From Xanthobacteraceae bacterium (lineage in GTDB: Bacteria > Pseudomonadota > Alphaproteobacteria > Rhizobiales > Xanthobacteraceae), in NCBI GenBank assembly GCA_019746135.1, contig JAIESI010000379.1, positions 1-54,666 of the forward strand: a stretch of DNA of 54,666 nucleotides, read 5' to 3'. This document shows, piece by piece, positions 42,960 through 51,147 of this stretch. Made by a program: the position numbers and the translations under genes. How positions within the stretch are numbered: position 1 is the stretch's first letter; every line of letters begins with the position of its first letter. Under the pieces are notes generated by a model. The model saw nothing but the letters and a program-made list of their open reading frames with translations, ran no database searches and was not told where the DNA came from.

Positions 42960-43994
42960 TCACTGCTTCGCAAGCTCGAGCGCCGTGTTGAGGATCTGGC
43001 GGGCCTCCTTGTGGCCCTTGCCCTCCATCTTCTGCACCCAGGCTTCCCACAGCGGCTCGCCGGCGGTCTTCTTCCAGCGCTCGATCTCCGCGGGCGGCAC
43101 GTCGTAGCGGTTGAGCGTGATGCCCGCGGCCTTGACGCGCTCCTCGACGCCCTTCTCGGCGGTGTCGAAGAAGTTCCTGCCCCAGAACTTGGAGCCTTCG
43201 AGCTGGCTCTTGCTGAGCAGGATGTCGCGGACATCCTTCGGCAAGCTCTGGATCTTCTGACGATTGGCGCAGAGCGAGAAGTACGACGCATAGAACGGCA
43301 CCATCGTCACGTTCTTGGCGACCTCATAGAGGCGGAAGGCGTGGATTGCCTCCCACGGCACCGCCGCGCCGTCGAACACGCCCTTGTCGAGCGCCTGATA
43401 GAGGTCGGGCATCGGCATCACCGCGGGCGACGCGCCGAGCGCCTTGGCCATCTCGATCGGCGGGCCGCCGAGCGTGCGCAGCTTCAGGCCCTTCAGGTCC
43501 TCCATGGTCTTCACCTGCTTCTTCGAGGTGATGAGGAAGTTGGGCGACGTGGTGTACAGAACCAGCGGCTGAATATCGCCGTACTCCTTCTGGATCTGCG
43601 GGAACTTCTCGTAGAGCTGCCACAGGATGGCGCCGCCCTGCTCGGCCGACTTGAGCGGCAGGAACGGCAGCGACATCACGTCGGACAACGGCGTCTGCTC
43701 GGGCCAGTAGCCCTGCACGCACCAGCCGATGTCGGCGATGCCGCTGCGGACGCCCTTCCACATGTCGATGCCCTTGATCAGGGTCTGCGACGGGAACACC
43801 TCGATCTTGATGCGGCCCTTGCCGGCCTCTTCGACCTGCTTCACCCACGGCTGCAGCGCGTGCATCGGGCCCCAGCCCTGCGGCGAGTTCTGGTCGGCGA
43901 GCGTGATCTTGACGACATCCTGCGCGGCCGCCGGCGCGGCCAGCGCGAGCGCCAAAGCCACGGCCGCAACGGCCGATCCGATTGTCCTGATCAA
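42960..43994 (-). CDS. TRAP transporter substrate-binding protein (DctP)
   Basis: Periplasmic DctP-family protein of about 344 aa. Signal peptide IRTIGSAVAAVALALALAAP with cleavage at AAAQD. TRAP hallmarks include GRIKIEVFPSQTLIKGIDMW, LKLRTLGGPPIEMAKALGAS, the conserved cleft arginine region, and GVFDGAAVPWEAI. The TTG at 43994 is chosen because CGGGAGGTTCCA precedes it at ideal spacing; an in-frame ATG 18 bases earlier (44012) lies within that Shine-Dalgarno region and gives six more residues. It captures the ligand, often a C4-dicarboxylate or aromatic acid, for the permeases downstream. Confidence 0.92.
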   Translation of the reverse strand: MIRTIGSAVAAVALALALAAPAAAQDVVKITLADQNSPQGWGPMHALQPWVKQVEEAGKGRIKIEVFPSQTLIKGIDMWKGVRSGIADIGWCVQGYWPEQTPLSDVMSLPFLPLKSAEQGGAILWQLYEKFPQIQKEYGDIQPLVLYTTSPNFLITSKKQVKTMEDLKGLKLRTLGGPPIEMAKALGASPAVMPMPDLYQALDKGVFDGAAVPWEAIHAFRLYEVAKNVTMVPFYASYFSLCANRQKIQSLPKDVRDILLSKSQLEGSKFWGRNFFDTAEKGVEERVKAAGITLNRYDVPPAEIERWKKTAGEPLWEAWVQKMEGKGHKEARQILNTALELAKQ

Positions 43995-44132
43995 TGGAAC
44001 CTCCCGGAGCATGTTCGGCGAGCCATTCGCCTTGCGTGTTGAGGCGATAGTGCCGCCGCGGTTCCCGGCAGACAAGGGGCAAGCGCCCACCCGCCATGCG
44101 GTACAGCGAACATTGCGCAAACCGCCGGCAGG

Positions 44133-45612
44133 CTACGGCTTGCCTGTTTTGTCAGCGATGCCCGGGACTTCGATGCTGTTCAACAGCTCATCGACGATGG
44201 CGTGAAAGCGCTCCCACGGCGCCTCGCGGTCGCTCTGGTTGCGGACGACGATGGAGCTGCCGGCGTAGAACTTCTCGTAGAGCATGTGGCGGCCGGCGAA
44301 CTCGGTGCCGACGATGTCCCAGGCGAGCTTGTAGAGCTTGTGCCGCTCGATCGATTCGACCGTCGGCGTCTTCCACCAGCGCTCGAAGCGGTCGCGCAAG
44401 GCTGCGTCGGTGACGACGTCGATCGAGGCCGGCATCACCAGCGGATAGCCGCCGAGCAGCGTGCGCAGGATGTCGACGATCTCGGTGTGGTGCTCCTGGC
44501 ACCAGTTCAGCGCCGCATACATGATGCGGCGGTTCGGCGTGGCATAACCCTCGGGCCACGCCTCCCAGGCGTCGATCTGGCCGTGCACCATGCCGCCGAT
44601 CAGCGCTTCGAGCGAGGCGAGCCGGCCCGAGCACCTCGCGCACCGCCGGGATCCTGTCGGTGCCGTTGGCCTGGCAGATGCGGCTCGCAAGGCCTGTGAT
44701 CAGGCCCATCTTCGACCAGAAGCGGATGTTCGACTGGTGATTCTGGTAGCAGTTCGCCGGCGTCTCGATGTAGATGCGGCGCGACATCAGTGCGTTGTCG
44801 TGCAGGAACACGCGCTCCCACGGAATCTTCACGCGGTCGCAGACCAGCACGCTGTCGGTCTCGTCGTAGCGATACGACATCGGATAGTCGGCCTGATGCG
44901 CCACGTGCTGCGCGTAAGGCTGCCGCGACCACAACGACACGCCCGGCGCGTTGAGCGGCAAGGCCGCGGTGATCGCTTCGCTCTTCAGCTTCTCGTCGAT
45001 CGGCGTCAGATTGCCGATGAGAATCTCGTCGGCATAGACCGCGCTGGTGGCGAGCATCTTCATGCCGGAGACGGTGACGCCCGTGTCGTCCTCCGCCACC
45101 ACCTGCAGGTTCGGATCGTCGCGCTGCTGGCCGGGAAACAGATCGGCGCTCTTTCGTCCGCTCGCCGGCGTCACGGCGAAGCTGAGATAGAGATCGTTGC
45201 GGCTGGCGTGGTCGTAATACTTCAGCAGGTTCTGGCCGCAGCCCGGACGCAGGGCGTCGAGCAGGCCCGGGTTCATCGCAAGTCCCGCAATCAGCCCCGA
45301 CACCTGATCGGGCGAGCGGCCGACGAAACCATAGGTGAAATCGGCGATCGCCTTGCAGCAGCGCATGCGGCGCGCGAGATCGTCGCGGCTCCTGCAGCGC
45401 AGCCAGTAGAGGCTGACCGGCTCACCGTTGCTGTCGAAGGAGAACAGCTCGCGCCTGGCCGGATCGGCCTTGAGGTCGTAGAGCCCCGCAATGGTTCTCG
45501 CGCCTTCACGGAACGCCGGATGCGCGGTGACGTCGTCGACACGCTCGGCGCCGATATAGACGGCGCGGCCGTCGCGCATGCGCTCGAGCTTTTCCGCGCC
45601 GGAAATCAGCAC
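44133..45612 (-). pseudogene. 4-hydroxyphenylacetate 3-hydroxylase (HpaB) family gene with a frameshift
   Basis: An FADH2-dependent monooxygenase/acyl-CoA dehydratase-type gene read in two frames. The first about 330 codons give GAEKLERMRDGRAVYIGAER, VTAHPAFREGARTIAGLYD, VSGMKMLATSAVYADEILI and VFLHDNALMSRRIYIETPA. The frame then shifts near 44624-44628, where CTCGGGCCGGCTC appears instead of an expected CTCGGCCGGCTC, and continues as RLASLEALIGGMVHGQIDAW to VEKFYAGSS-like MLYEKFYAGSSIVV. One extra G explains it. This may be a true mutation or a sequence error; with it corrected the protein would be about 492 aa, normal for the family. Confidence 0.87.
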
Positions 45613-45616
45613 GCGG

Positions 45617-46348
45617 CTACTTCCGCACCATCAGCAACGGATTGGCGCTTTGCGGCACCTGCTGCCAGCGCGAGGCCTCGCCCTCCTCGAAGCGCATGGT
45701 CCGGCCGTTCGCCGCGCGCAGCACGATCTCGCCGCGGTCCATCTGCCAGGTCACCGGGCCGAAGCGCACCACGACCGGATCGCAGCCGGGCGCAACCCGC
45801 ACGGTGAACTCCTCACCCTGCTGGGTGCTGGTCAGCGACAGCGAGCAGATCGCGCGGCCGGTGCGGCGGATCATCGACCATTCGCCGGTGATCTCGTCGG
45901 CGGTCTTGGGCTTGGGCCCCAGCGCCGATGCGTTCTGGATGAACAGGATGCCCTCGCCGGCCCGCGGCGCCTCGAAGATGCCGCTCTCGACCTCGCTGAA
46001 CTCGAGGATCGGGTTGCCCTGGGCGTCGAGCAGCTTGAGGAAGTCGCCGTCGGCGTGCTGCCAGGCGGCCACGTCCTTGACGAAGGAGAAATGGCCGGCG
46101 CAGGCCGGGTCGAACTCGACGCGCTTGCCGACGCGGTTCTGCTCGTTGCGGAAGGTGATTGAGCAGCTCTTCTCGCGGTCGGCGTTGGAGAACTCCCAGG
46201 TGCCGACCATGGTGCGCGGCACGGCCGGAGCCGGCGTCTCCGCCGCCGGCGGCTCGGGCATGGTGACCGGCGGATCGGCCGGCTGCGCGGAAAGCCGCGC
46301 GATGCAGGCGGTCAGCAGAGCGAGGGCAAGCGTCAGGCTCCGGATCAT
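45617..46348 (-). CDS. AprI/Inh family metalloprotease inhibitor-like protein, two domains
   Basis: A 243-aa secreted protein: signal peptide (RSLTLALALLTACIARLSAQ), Pro-rich linker (about 22-45), then two AprI/Inh-like beta-barrel repeats. The first has VGTWEFSNADREKSCSITF with C62 and a second cysteine in DPACAGHF, the second GEWSMIRRTGRAICSLSL with a cysteine in APGCDP; each pair can make the disulfide typical of the family. Known members inhibit serralysin-type proteases in the periplasm, but no serralysin gene is in the window. The lipobox-like LLTAC hints at a possible lipoprotein. Ends four bases before the HpaB-family start. Confidence 0.83.
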   Translation of the reverse strand: MIRSLTLALALLTACIARLSAQPADPPVTMPEPPAAETPAPAVPRTMVGTWEFSNADREKSCSITFRNEQNRVGKRVEFDPACAGHFSFVKDVAAWQHADGDFLKLLDAQGNPILEFSEVESGIFEAPRAGEGILFIQNASALGPKPKTADEITGEWSMIRRTGRAICSLSLTSTQQGEEFTVRVAPGCDPVVVRFGPVTWQMDRGEIVLRAANGRTMRFEEGEASRWQQVPQSANPLLMVRK

Positions 46349-46360
46349 GCCGGCAAAATA

Positions 46361-47353
46361 TCACGCCCGCTTTTGCGGAGGCCAGGGTGTCTCGGGGATC
46401 GGCGACAATAAAGGCTTACCGGCGGCCCAGGCCAGGAGGTTGTCGACCACCAGCTGTTCCATCTTCTGGCGGGTAAATACCGTCGCCGAGCCGAGGTGCG
46501 GAAACAGCACGATGTTGTCCATCTCCATGTATTCCTGCGGCACGCGCGGCTCATCGACGAACACGTCGAGGCCGGCGGAGTAGATGGTCTTTTCCTTCAG
46601 CGCCTTGATCAGGGCTGCGTCGTCCACCACCGTGCCGCGCGACATGTTGATGACGATGCCGCGGGGCCCGAGCGCCTGCAGCACCTCGGTGTTGACCATG
46701 TGTTTGGTCGACGGGCCGCCGGGGGTGATCAGGATCAGCGTATCGACGTCGCGCGCCATGTCGACGAGCTTCGCATAGTACTTGTAGGCGACGCCCGGCT
46801 GCGGGTTGCGGCTGTGATAGGACACCGGCACGCCGAAGCCTTCGAGCCGCCGTGCGATCGCCCTGCCGATGCGGCCGAGCCCGACCATGCCGACCGAACG
46901 GTCGCGCAGCGTGGCCCTGGGCAGCGGATACTGACCCTGGAGCCATTTTCCGGCGCGCAGGAAGCTCGCGGCCTGCGGAAACTCGCGCACGGTGCAGAGC
47001 AGAAGGCCGAGCGCGGTGTCGGCGACCTCCTCGTTCAGCACGTCGGGCGTGTTGCAGACGACGATCCTGTTGTCCGCGGCATACTTGAAATCGACATTGT
47101 CGTAGCCGACGCCGAAGCTCGAGATGATCTCGAGCTTCGGAAAGCGCGCGATCAGGTCGGTGCGCATGACGTCCGGCGCGCCGGTGACCGCGGCGGCGCG
47201 CACATTGCCGCCGATCCTGGCGATGATCGCCTCGGCGTCGCCGCTCTTTTCGCTTCCCTTGGGCAGCACGTGCAGATTGAACGGCCCGCTGAGCGCATCG
47301 ACGATCAGCTTCTTCGGCACTCCGATCAGCACCACGTCGGCCTTGTCGGCCAT
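46361..47353 (-). CDS. D-isomer-specific 2-hydroxyacid dehydrogenase
   Basis: A 330-aa NAD(P)-dependent enzyme interconverting D-2-hydroxy and 2-oxo acids (glyoxylate/hydroxypyruvate reductase-like). Rossmann motif VGMVGLGRIGRAIARRL (GLGRIG at 158-163), and catalytic R239 (INMSRGTVVDD), E268 (LDVFVDEPRVP) and H286 (LFPHLGSAT). The substrate end has SSFGVGYDNVD and CNTPDVLNEEVADTALG. It follows the inhibitor gene's upstream side by 12 bp on the same strand. It is divergent from the beta-hydroxyacid dehydrogenase gene. Confidence 0.92.
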   Translation of the reverse strand: MADKADVVLIGVPKKLIVDALSGPFNLHVLPKGSEKSGDAEAIIARIGGNVRAAAVTGAPDVMRTDLIARFPKLEIISSFGVGYDNVDFKYAADNRIVVCNTPDVLNEEVADTALGLLLCTVREFPQAASFLRAGKWLQGQYPLPRATLRDRSVGMVGLGRIGRAIARRLEGFGVPVSYHSRNPQPGVAYKYYAKLVDMARDVDTLILITPGGPSTKHMVNTEVLQALGPRGIVINMSRGTVVDDAALIKALKEKTIYSAGLDVFVDEPRVPQEYMEMDNIVLFPHLGSATVFTRQKMEQLVVDNLLAWAAGKPLLSPIPETPWPPQKRA

Positions 47354-47530
47354 CGCACTTCTCCCGGTCCTTGAGGGTGGCTACGCCGTTCCGGCGCCGT
47401 GCCGGTAACCTGCATGTTCGGTGCGAAATCTCAAGTCCCGCAAGGCTTTTCGCGCACCGGCACGGCGGGAGCGGGCCCACATTGCGGCCGCAAGCGGGGC
47501 CGTGCTAGCAGAATCCACCATCTCGCCTGG

Positions 47531-47576
47531 ATATCACCCGGGACATCACCGGGACATCACCCAGGACATCACTTGG
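47531..47576. repeat. Short tandem repeat upstream of the beta-hydroxyacid dehydrogenase
   Basis: Four imperfect 11-12 bp units: ATATCACCCGGG, ACATCACCGGG, ACATCACCCAGG, ACATCACTTGG. They end 12 bp before the AAGGAG ribosome-binding site of the gene at 47601, so they lie in its leader. Function unknown; repeat number could vary by slippage. Confidence 0.65.
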
Positions 47577-47600
47577 CGCTGGATTGGAAGGAGTTTGGGC

Positions 47601-48554
47601 ATGGCTGCGAGCACGCTACGGATCGGTTGGATCGGCATGGGCCGGATGGGTTATCCGATGGCCGAACGGCTCCTGAAGGCCGGCTATGACGTATCGATCT
47701 GGAACCGCACCCGCGCCAAGGCCGAGCCGCTCGCCAAGCTCGGCGGCAAGATCGTCGACAAACCGGCCGACCTCGCCGAGACCGACATCGTGTTTTCCAT
47801 CGTCGCCGAGGGCAAGGACGTCGAGCAGGTCTATTTCGGCAAGGACGGCGTGCTGTCCGGCAACAAGACGCCCGGCGTGTTCGTCGATTGCTCGACCATC
47901 GCGGTCGAGGAATCGGTCGAGATCAGGAAGCGCCTGAGCGACCACAAGGCCGACTTCGTCTGCGCGCCGGTGAGCGGCAACGCCAAGGTGATCAAGGCCG
48001 GCAAGCTCAGCTCGGTCTGCTCGGGCCCGAAGGCCGCGTTCGACAAGGCCGAGGCGATGATCAAGGTGTTCGCGCCGAAGGGCGTGTCCTACGTGGGCGA
48101 AGGCGAACTGGCGCGCGTCTGCAAGATCGCGCACAACGTCATGCTCGGCGTCGTGATCCAGAACCTGATCGAGATCACGCTGCTCGTGAACAAGATGGGC
48201 GTGCCGCGGCACGCGTTCCTCGCCTTCCTCAACAACGGCGTGATGGGCTCGATGTTCACGGCCTACAAGTCGCCGGCGCTGGTCAATCTCGACTGGACCA
48301 CGACGTTCACGCCGGAGCTGCTGCGCAAGGACCTCGACCTCGGCCTGGCGCTCGCCGACGAGGTGGACGTGCCGATGCCGGTGACGGCGGCGACGCGCGC
48401 GATCCTGCAGATGCACATGGGCCACGCCATGCTGCACAAGAACCCCGAGGAATATCTCGCCAAGGACTTCGCCACGCTGATGGAGACGATGGCGCTGTCG
48501 TCGGGCATGAAGCTCGAAAGCGAAAACAAGCAGGTGCCGACCGGGCTGGAGTAG
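47601..48554 (+). CDS. 3-hydroxyisobutyrate dehydrogenase-like beta-hydroxyacid dehydrogenase
   Basis: A 317-aa enzyme of the HIBADH/tartronate semialdehyde reductase family. Dinucleotide site RIGWIGMGRMGYPMAERLL (GxGxMG), NRTRAKAEPL, substrate motif FVCAPVSGNAKVIKAG, and catalytic K175 with N179 (RVCKIAHNVMLG). It oxidises a 3-hydroxy acid or reduces a semialdehyde with NAD(P). The ATG at 47601 has GGAAGGAGTTTGGGC upstream. It is divergent from the 2-hydroxyacid dehydrogenase; both may belong to C3/C4 hydroxy-acid metabolism fed by the TRAP system, by inference. Confidence 0.9.
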   Translation: MAASTLRIGWIGMGRMGYPMAERLLKAGYDVSIWNRTRAKAEPLAKLGGKIVDKPADLAETDIVFSIVAEGKDVEQVYFGKDGVLSGNKTPGVFVDCSTIAVEESVEIRKRLSDHKADFVCAPVSGNAKVIKAGKLSSVCSGPKAAFDKAEAMIKVFAPKGVSYVGEGELARVCKIAHNVMLGVVIQNLIEITLLVNKMGVPRHAFLAFLNNGVMGSMFTAYKSPALVNLDWTTTFTPELLRKDLDLGLALADEVDVPMPVTAATRAILQMHMGHAMLHKNPEEYLAKDFATLMETMALSSGMKLESENKQVPTGLE

Positions 48555-48573
48555 CCCGCGGCGATCCGAGCTG

Positions 48574-48640
48574 CGCTGCCGCGGCCCGATGCTGCGGCGG
48601 CCCAATACTGCGGCGGCCCAATACCGTGGCGCGCCCAAGT
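48574..48640. repeat. Tandem repeat of about 16 bp
   Basis: Two near-exact units CTGCGGCGGCCCAATA, preceded by GCTGCCGCGGCCCGAT and followed by CCGTGGCGCGCCCAAG, making three to four copies. It lies between the dehydrogenase stop and the RMND1-family start and lacks frame constraint. Confidence 0.65.
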
Positions 48641-48654
48641 ATCAGCGTGCGCCG

Positions 48655-49467
48655 ATGACCGATGCATCGATCCAATCGCGACACGGCATCACGGCACGGG
48701 CGCTGCTGCTCGGCGACCGCATCGACACCATCGGCCTCGAACGCAACGACGTCCTCTCCACCCAGCCGCTCGCCTTTCGCACCGGCAACGGCGGGATCGT
48801 GGTGCTGTTCCGCTTTGGCGTCGCAGTCCTGATCGGCATGTCGGCGCTGGAGGAGGACGAAGTCATCCGCCAGCTCGCCGGCCGGATCACCCGGCCGTCC
48901 AAGCGGCGCGAGGAGGAATCGACCCGGATCGAGATCGCGTCCGACAGGGACGAGCAGATCCTGCCGGGCGGCGCGATCACGCTGAAGAGCCTGACCAACG
49001 AACATGCGCTGCTGATCGCCAATGTGCTCGCCACCAGCGTGGTCCTCGCGCACGACGAACGTAACGTCGCCGCGGTGTTCGACGTGATCGAGCCGCTGGC
49101 ACGCGAGCTTGCCGAGCACGGACGCAGGCCCGGCGGGCGCCGGGCGATCCTCAAGCACATCGGCAACGCGCTCCTGGTGCAGCAGCGGGTCTCCGGCCTG
49201 GTGGCGGTCGCCGAGAAGCCCGACGTGCTGTGGGAGCGGCCCGACCTCGAGCGGCTCTATGCGCGGCTCGAGGACGAATACGAGCTCAAGGAGCGCGCCG
49301 ACGTGCTGACGCGCAAGCTGACGGTGATCTCCGAGACCGCGAAGGCGCTCGCCGACATCATCGACACCGAACGGTCGCTGCGGCTCGAGGCCATCATCGT
49401 GATCCTGATCCTGGTGGAGATCTGTTTCACGGTCTATCAGCTCGTACGGTTCGGTTCGGCACACTGA
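48655..49467 (+). CDS. RMND1/DUF155 family membrane protein
   Basis: A 270-aa protein with the DUF155 pattern: LSTQPLAFRTGNGGIVVLFR in the N-terminal part, then helical segments, the signature VLWERPDLERLYARLEDEYELKERADVL (as WERPDLERLYARLEDEYEL), KLTVISETAKALADIIDTE, and a single C-terminal membrane helix (LEAIIVILILVEICFTVYQL). Eukaryotic relatives (RMD1, RMND1) act in meiotic nuclear division or mitochondrial translation; the bacterial role is not established. The ATG at 48655 is preferred because the codons before it come from the tandem repeat. Confidence 0.85.
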   Translation: MTDASIQSRHGITARALLLGDRIDTIGLERNDVLSTQPLAFRTGNGGIVVLFRFGVAVLIGMSALEEDEVIRQLAGRITRPSKRREEESTRIEIASDRDEQILPGGAITLKSLTNEHALLIANVLATSVVLAHDERNVAAVFDVIEPLARELAEHGRRPGGRRAILKHIGNALLVQQRVSGLVAVAEKPDVLWERPDLERLYARLEDEYELKERADVLTRKLTVISETAKALADIIDTERSLRLEAIIVILILVEICFTVYQLVRFGSAH

Positions 49468-49626
49468 CGCAAGGCCGCCGTGCCCGGCGGCGTCGCGTGG
49501 CGGACCGGAACCCTGCCGATCGCCAGCCCCCAGCCGGCGCAGGACCCTATACCCCAGGCCAATGGCAGCACCCTTCCCCGCCCTGTAGTATGGCAACGGT
49601 TTTCTGCTGCGTCAGGGGGGCTGTAT

Positions 49627-50487
49627 ATGTTGCGTTCGGCATTGGCGTTCACGGTTGTCATCGCCGCCACATTCAGCGCGGACAGCGCCGTCGCCCAGGC
49701 AACAGGCAGCCGCCTGCAGGCCATCGCCAGCAGCAAGACCGTCAAGATCGCCTACCGCTCGGACGCGATGCCGTTTTCCTATGTGCAGAACAACGACGTG
49801 GTCGGCTACACCGTCGATATCTGCAAAGCGGTGGTGGCCTCGCTGGAGAAGCAGCTCAAGGTCCAGCCGCTGAACGTGCAGCTGGTGCCGGTGACGACGC
49901 AGACGCGGTTCGAGGCCGTGGCGAGCGGCAAGGCCGATCTCGAGTGCGGCTCCAGCACCGTGACACTGTCGCGGATGAGGGAGGTCGACTTCTCGAGCTA
50001 CGTGTTCGTCGAAAGCACCGGCCTCGTGGTGAAGTCCACCGCCAACGCCGTCAAGCTGCAGGATCTTGCCGGCAAGAAGATTGCGGTCATCGCCGGCACC
50101 AGCAACGAAAAGGCCATGGCCGCGGTCAACGAGAAGGCGCAACTCAACGCCACGTTCGTTCCGGTCAAGGACCGGGAGGACGCGGTCGCGGCGCTCGACG
50201 CCGGCCGGGCCGACGCGTTCGCCAGCGACAAGCTGCTGCTGGTCGGCACGCAGTTCAAGGACATGCAGGCGTTCCGCATGCTGCCCGACGATCTTTCGGT
50301 CGAGCCGTATGCCATCGTGCTGCCGCGCGGCGACTGGCAGATGCGGCTTGCGGTCAACACGGCGCTGGCGGAGCTTTATCGCACCGGCGCGGTGCTGAAG
50401 ATCTTCGATCAATGGTTCGGCCGGTTGGGCTTGCGTCCCGGCCTGCTGCTCGGTGCCGCCTACACCTTGGGTGGGCTGCCGGACTGA
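49627..50487 (+). CDS. Family 3 periplasmic amino-acid-binding protein
   Basis: A 286-aa SBP_bac_3 protein: signal peptide (LRSALAFTVVIAATFSADSAVAQ), then VKIAYRSDAMPFSYVQNNDV, GYTVDICKAVVASL, the cleft segment ASGKADLECGSSTVTLSRMREVDFS (in pieces), and LAGKKIAVIAGTSNEKAMA. Relatives bind glutamate/aspartate-type amino acids for ABC import. No permease or ATPase is next to it. The ATG at 49627 directly precedes the signal peptide, while earlier in-frame codons encode Pro/Ala-rich sequence. Confidence 0.9.
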   Translation: MLRSALAFTVVIAATFSADSAVAQATGSRLQAIASSKTVKIAYRSDAMPFSYVQNNDVVGYTVDICKAVVASLEKQLKVQPLNVQLVPVTTQTRFEAVASGKADLECGSSTVTLSRMREVDFSSYVFVESTGLVVKSTANAVKLQDLAGKKIAVIAGTSNEKAMAAVNEKAQLNATFVPVKDREDAVAALDAGRADAFASDKLLLVGTQFKDMQAFRMLPDDLSVEPYAIVLPRGDWQMRLAVNTALAELYRTGAVLKIFDQWFGRLGLRPGLLLGAAYTLGGLPD

Positions 50488-50577
50488 CCGCACCCGTTGT
50501 CGCCTGCCACCGATTGACGCGCGCGAAAATCTCGTCACTCTATCGGCGCGATTGCTCTCCCCAAATGAGGAAACGTC

Positions 50578-50979
50578 ATGCGTCAAAAACCTGCCCTGAC
50601 CAATTCCGATGCCCACAAGATGATGGCGGCGTGCATCGCCGAAGCGCAGAAGAACAAGTGGAACGTCGCCATCGCCATCGTCGATGACGGCGGCGCGGTG
50701 CTGCTGCTGGAGCGGCTCGACGGCTGCGGCGCGATCAGCGCCGACGTGGCGGTGAAGAAGGCGCAGACCTCGGCGCTGACCAAGCGGCCGAGCAAGTTCT
50801 TCGAGGACCGCGTCAAGGAGCGGCCGGGCTTCGTGACGTTTCCGACGCCCGGCGTGATGTTCCAGGGCGGCCTGCCGCTCGTGCACCAGGGCGAATGCGT
50901 CGGGGCGATCGGCGTGTCGGGCGTGCAGTCGCACGAGGACGAGCAGATCGCGCAGGCGGGCGTGACGGCGCTGGGATAG
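50578..50979 (+). CDS. GlcG/HbpS family heme-binding-like protein
   Basis: A 133-aa protein of the GlcG/HbpS family. Segments VAIAIVDDGGAVLLLERLDG, AVKKAQTSALTKRPS, FPTPGVMFQGGLPLVHQGE and VGAIGVSGVQSHEDEQIAQAG span the whole domain. Members include the extracellular heme sensor HbpS and the uncharacterised GlcG of glycolate operons. There is no signal peptide, so this one is probably cytoplasmic. The ATG at 50578 has ATGAGGAAACGTC upstream. Heme binding is not certain. Confidence 0.87.
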   Translation: MRQKPALTNSDAHKMMAACIAEAQKNKWNVAIAIVDDGGAVLLLERLDGCGAISADVAVKKAQTSALTKRPSKFFEDRVKERPGFVTFPTPGVMFQGGLPLVHQGECVGAIGVSGVQSHEDEQIAQAGVTALG

Positions 50980-50987
50980 TCGGTCTC

Positions 50988-51131
50988 GTGTCCCGGGCGC
51001 AGCGCAACACGAAGTGGTGCGCTGCAGACCCGGGACCCCGGTTTCCATCCACGCAAAGAAGAAAGCGGGGTCCCGGATCAGCGGTGCATCATTTCGCGCT
51101 TTGCGCTCATGCTGCACGGCACCCGGGACAC
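50988..51131. repeat. Type E inverted repeat, complete
   Basis: A 144-bp element with perfect 10-bp ends GTGTCCCGGG/CCCGGGACAC. Each half is itself a hairpin (GCGCAGC.../GTGCGCTGC on the left; GTGCATCATTTCGCGC and GCTCATGCTGCAC on the right), and GGACCCC/GGGGTCC meet in the middle. It lies between convergent genes in the 168-bp gap 50980-51147. A half copy is at 12299. Confidence 0.8.
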
Positions 51132-51147
51132 AGCCGCTAAAGTCTTT

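Noticed and set aside
44188..44690. The second half of the HpaB-family gene as an independent small gene
   Set aside because: It continues the same domain immediately after a one-base shift, has no start or ribosome-binding site of its own, and its first codons are out of family.
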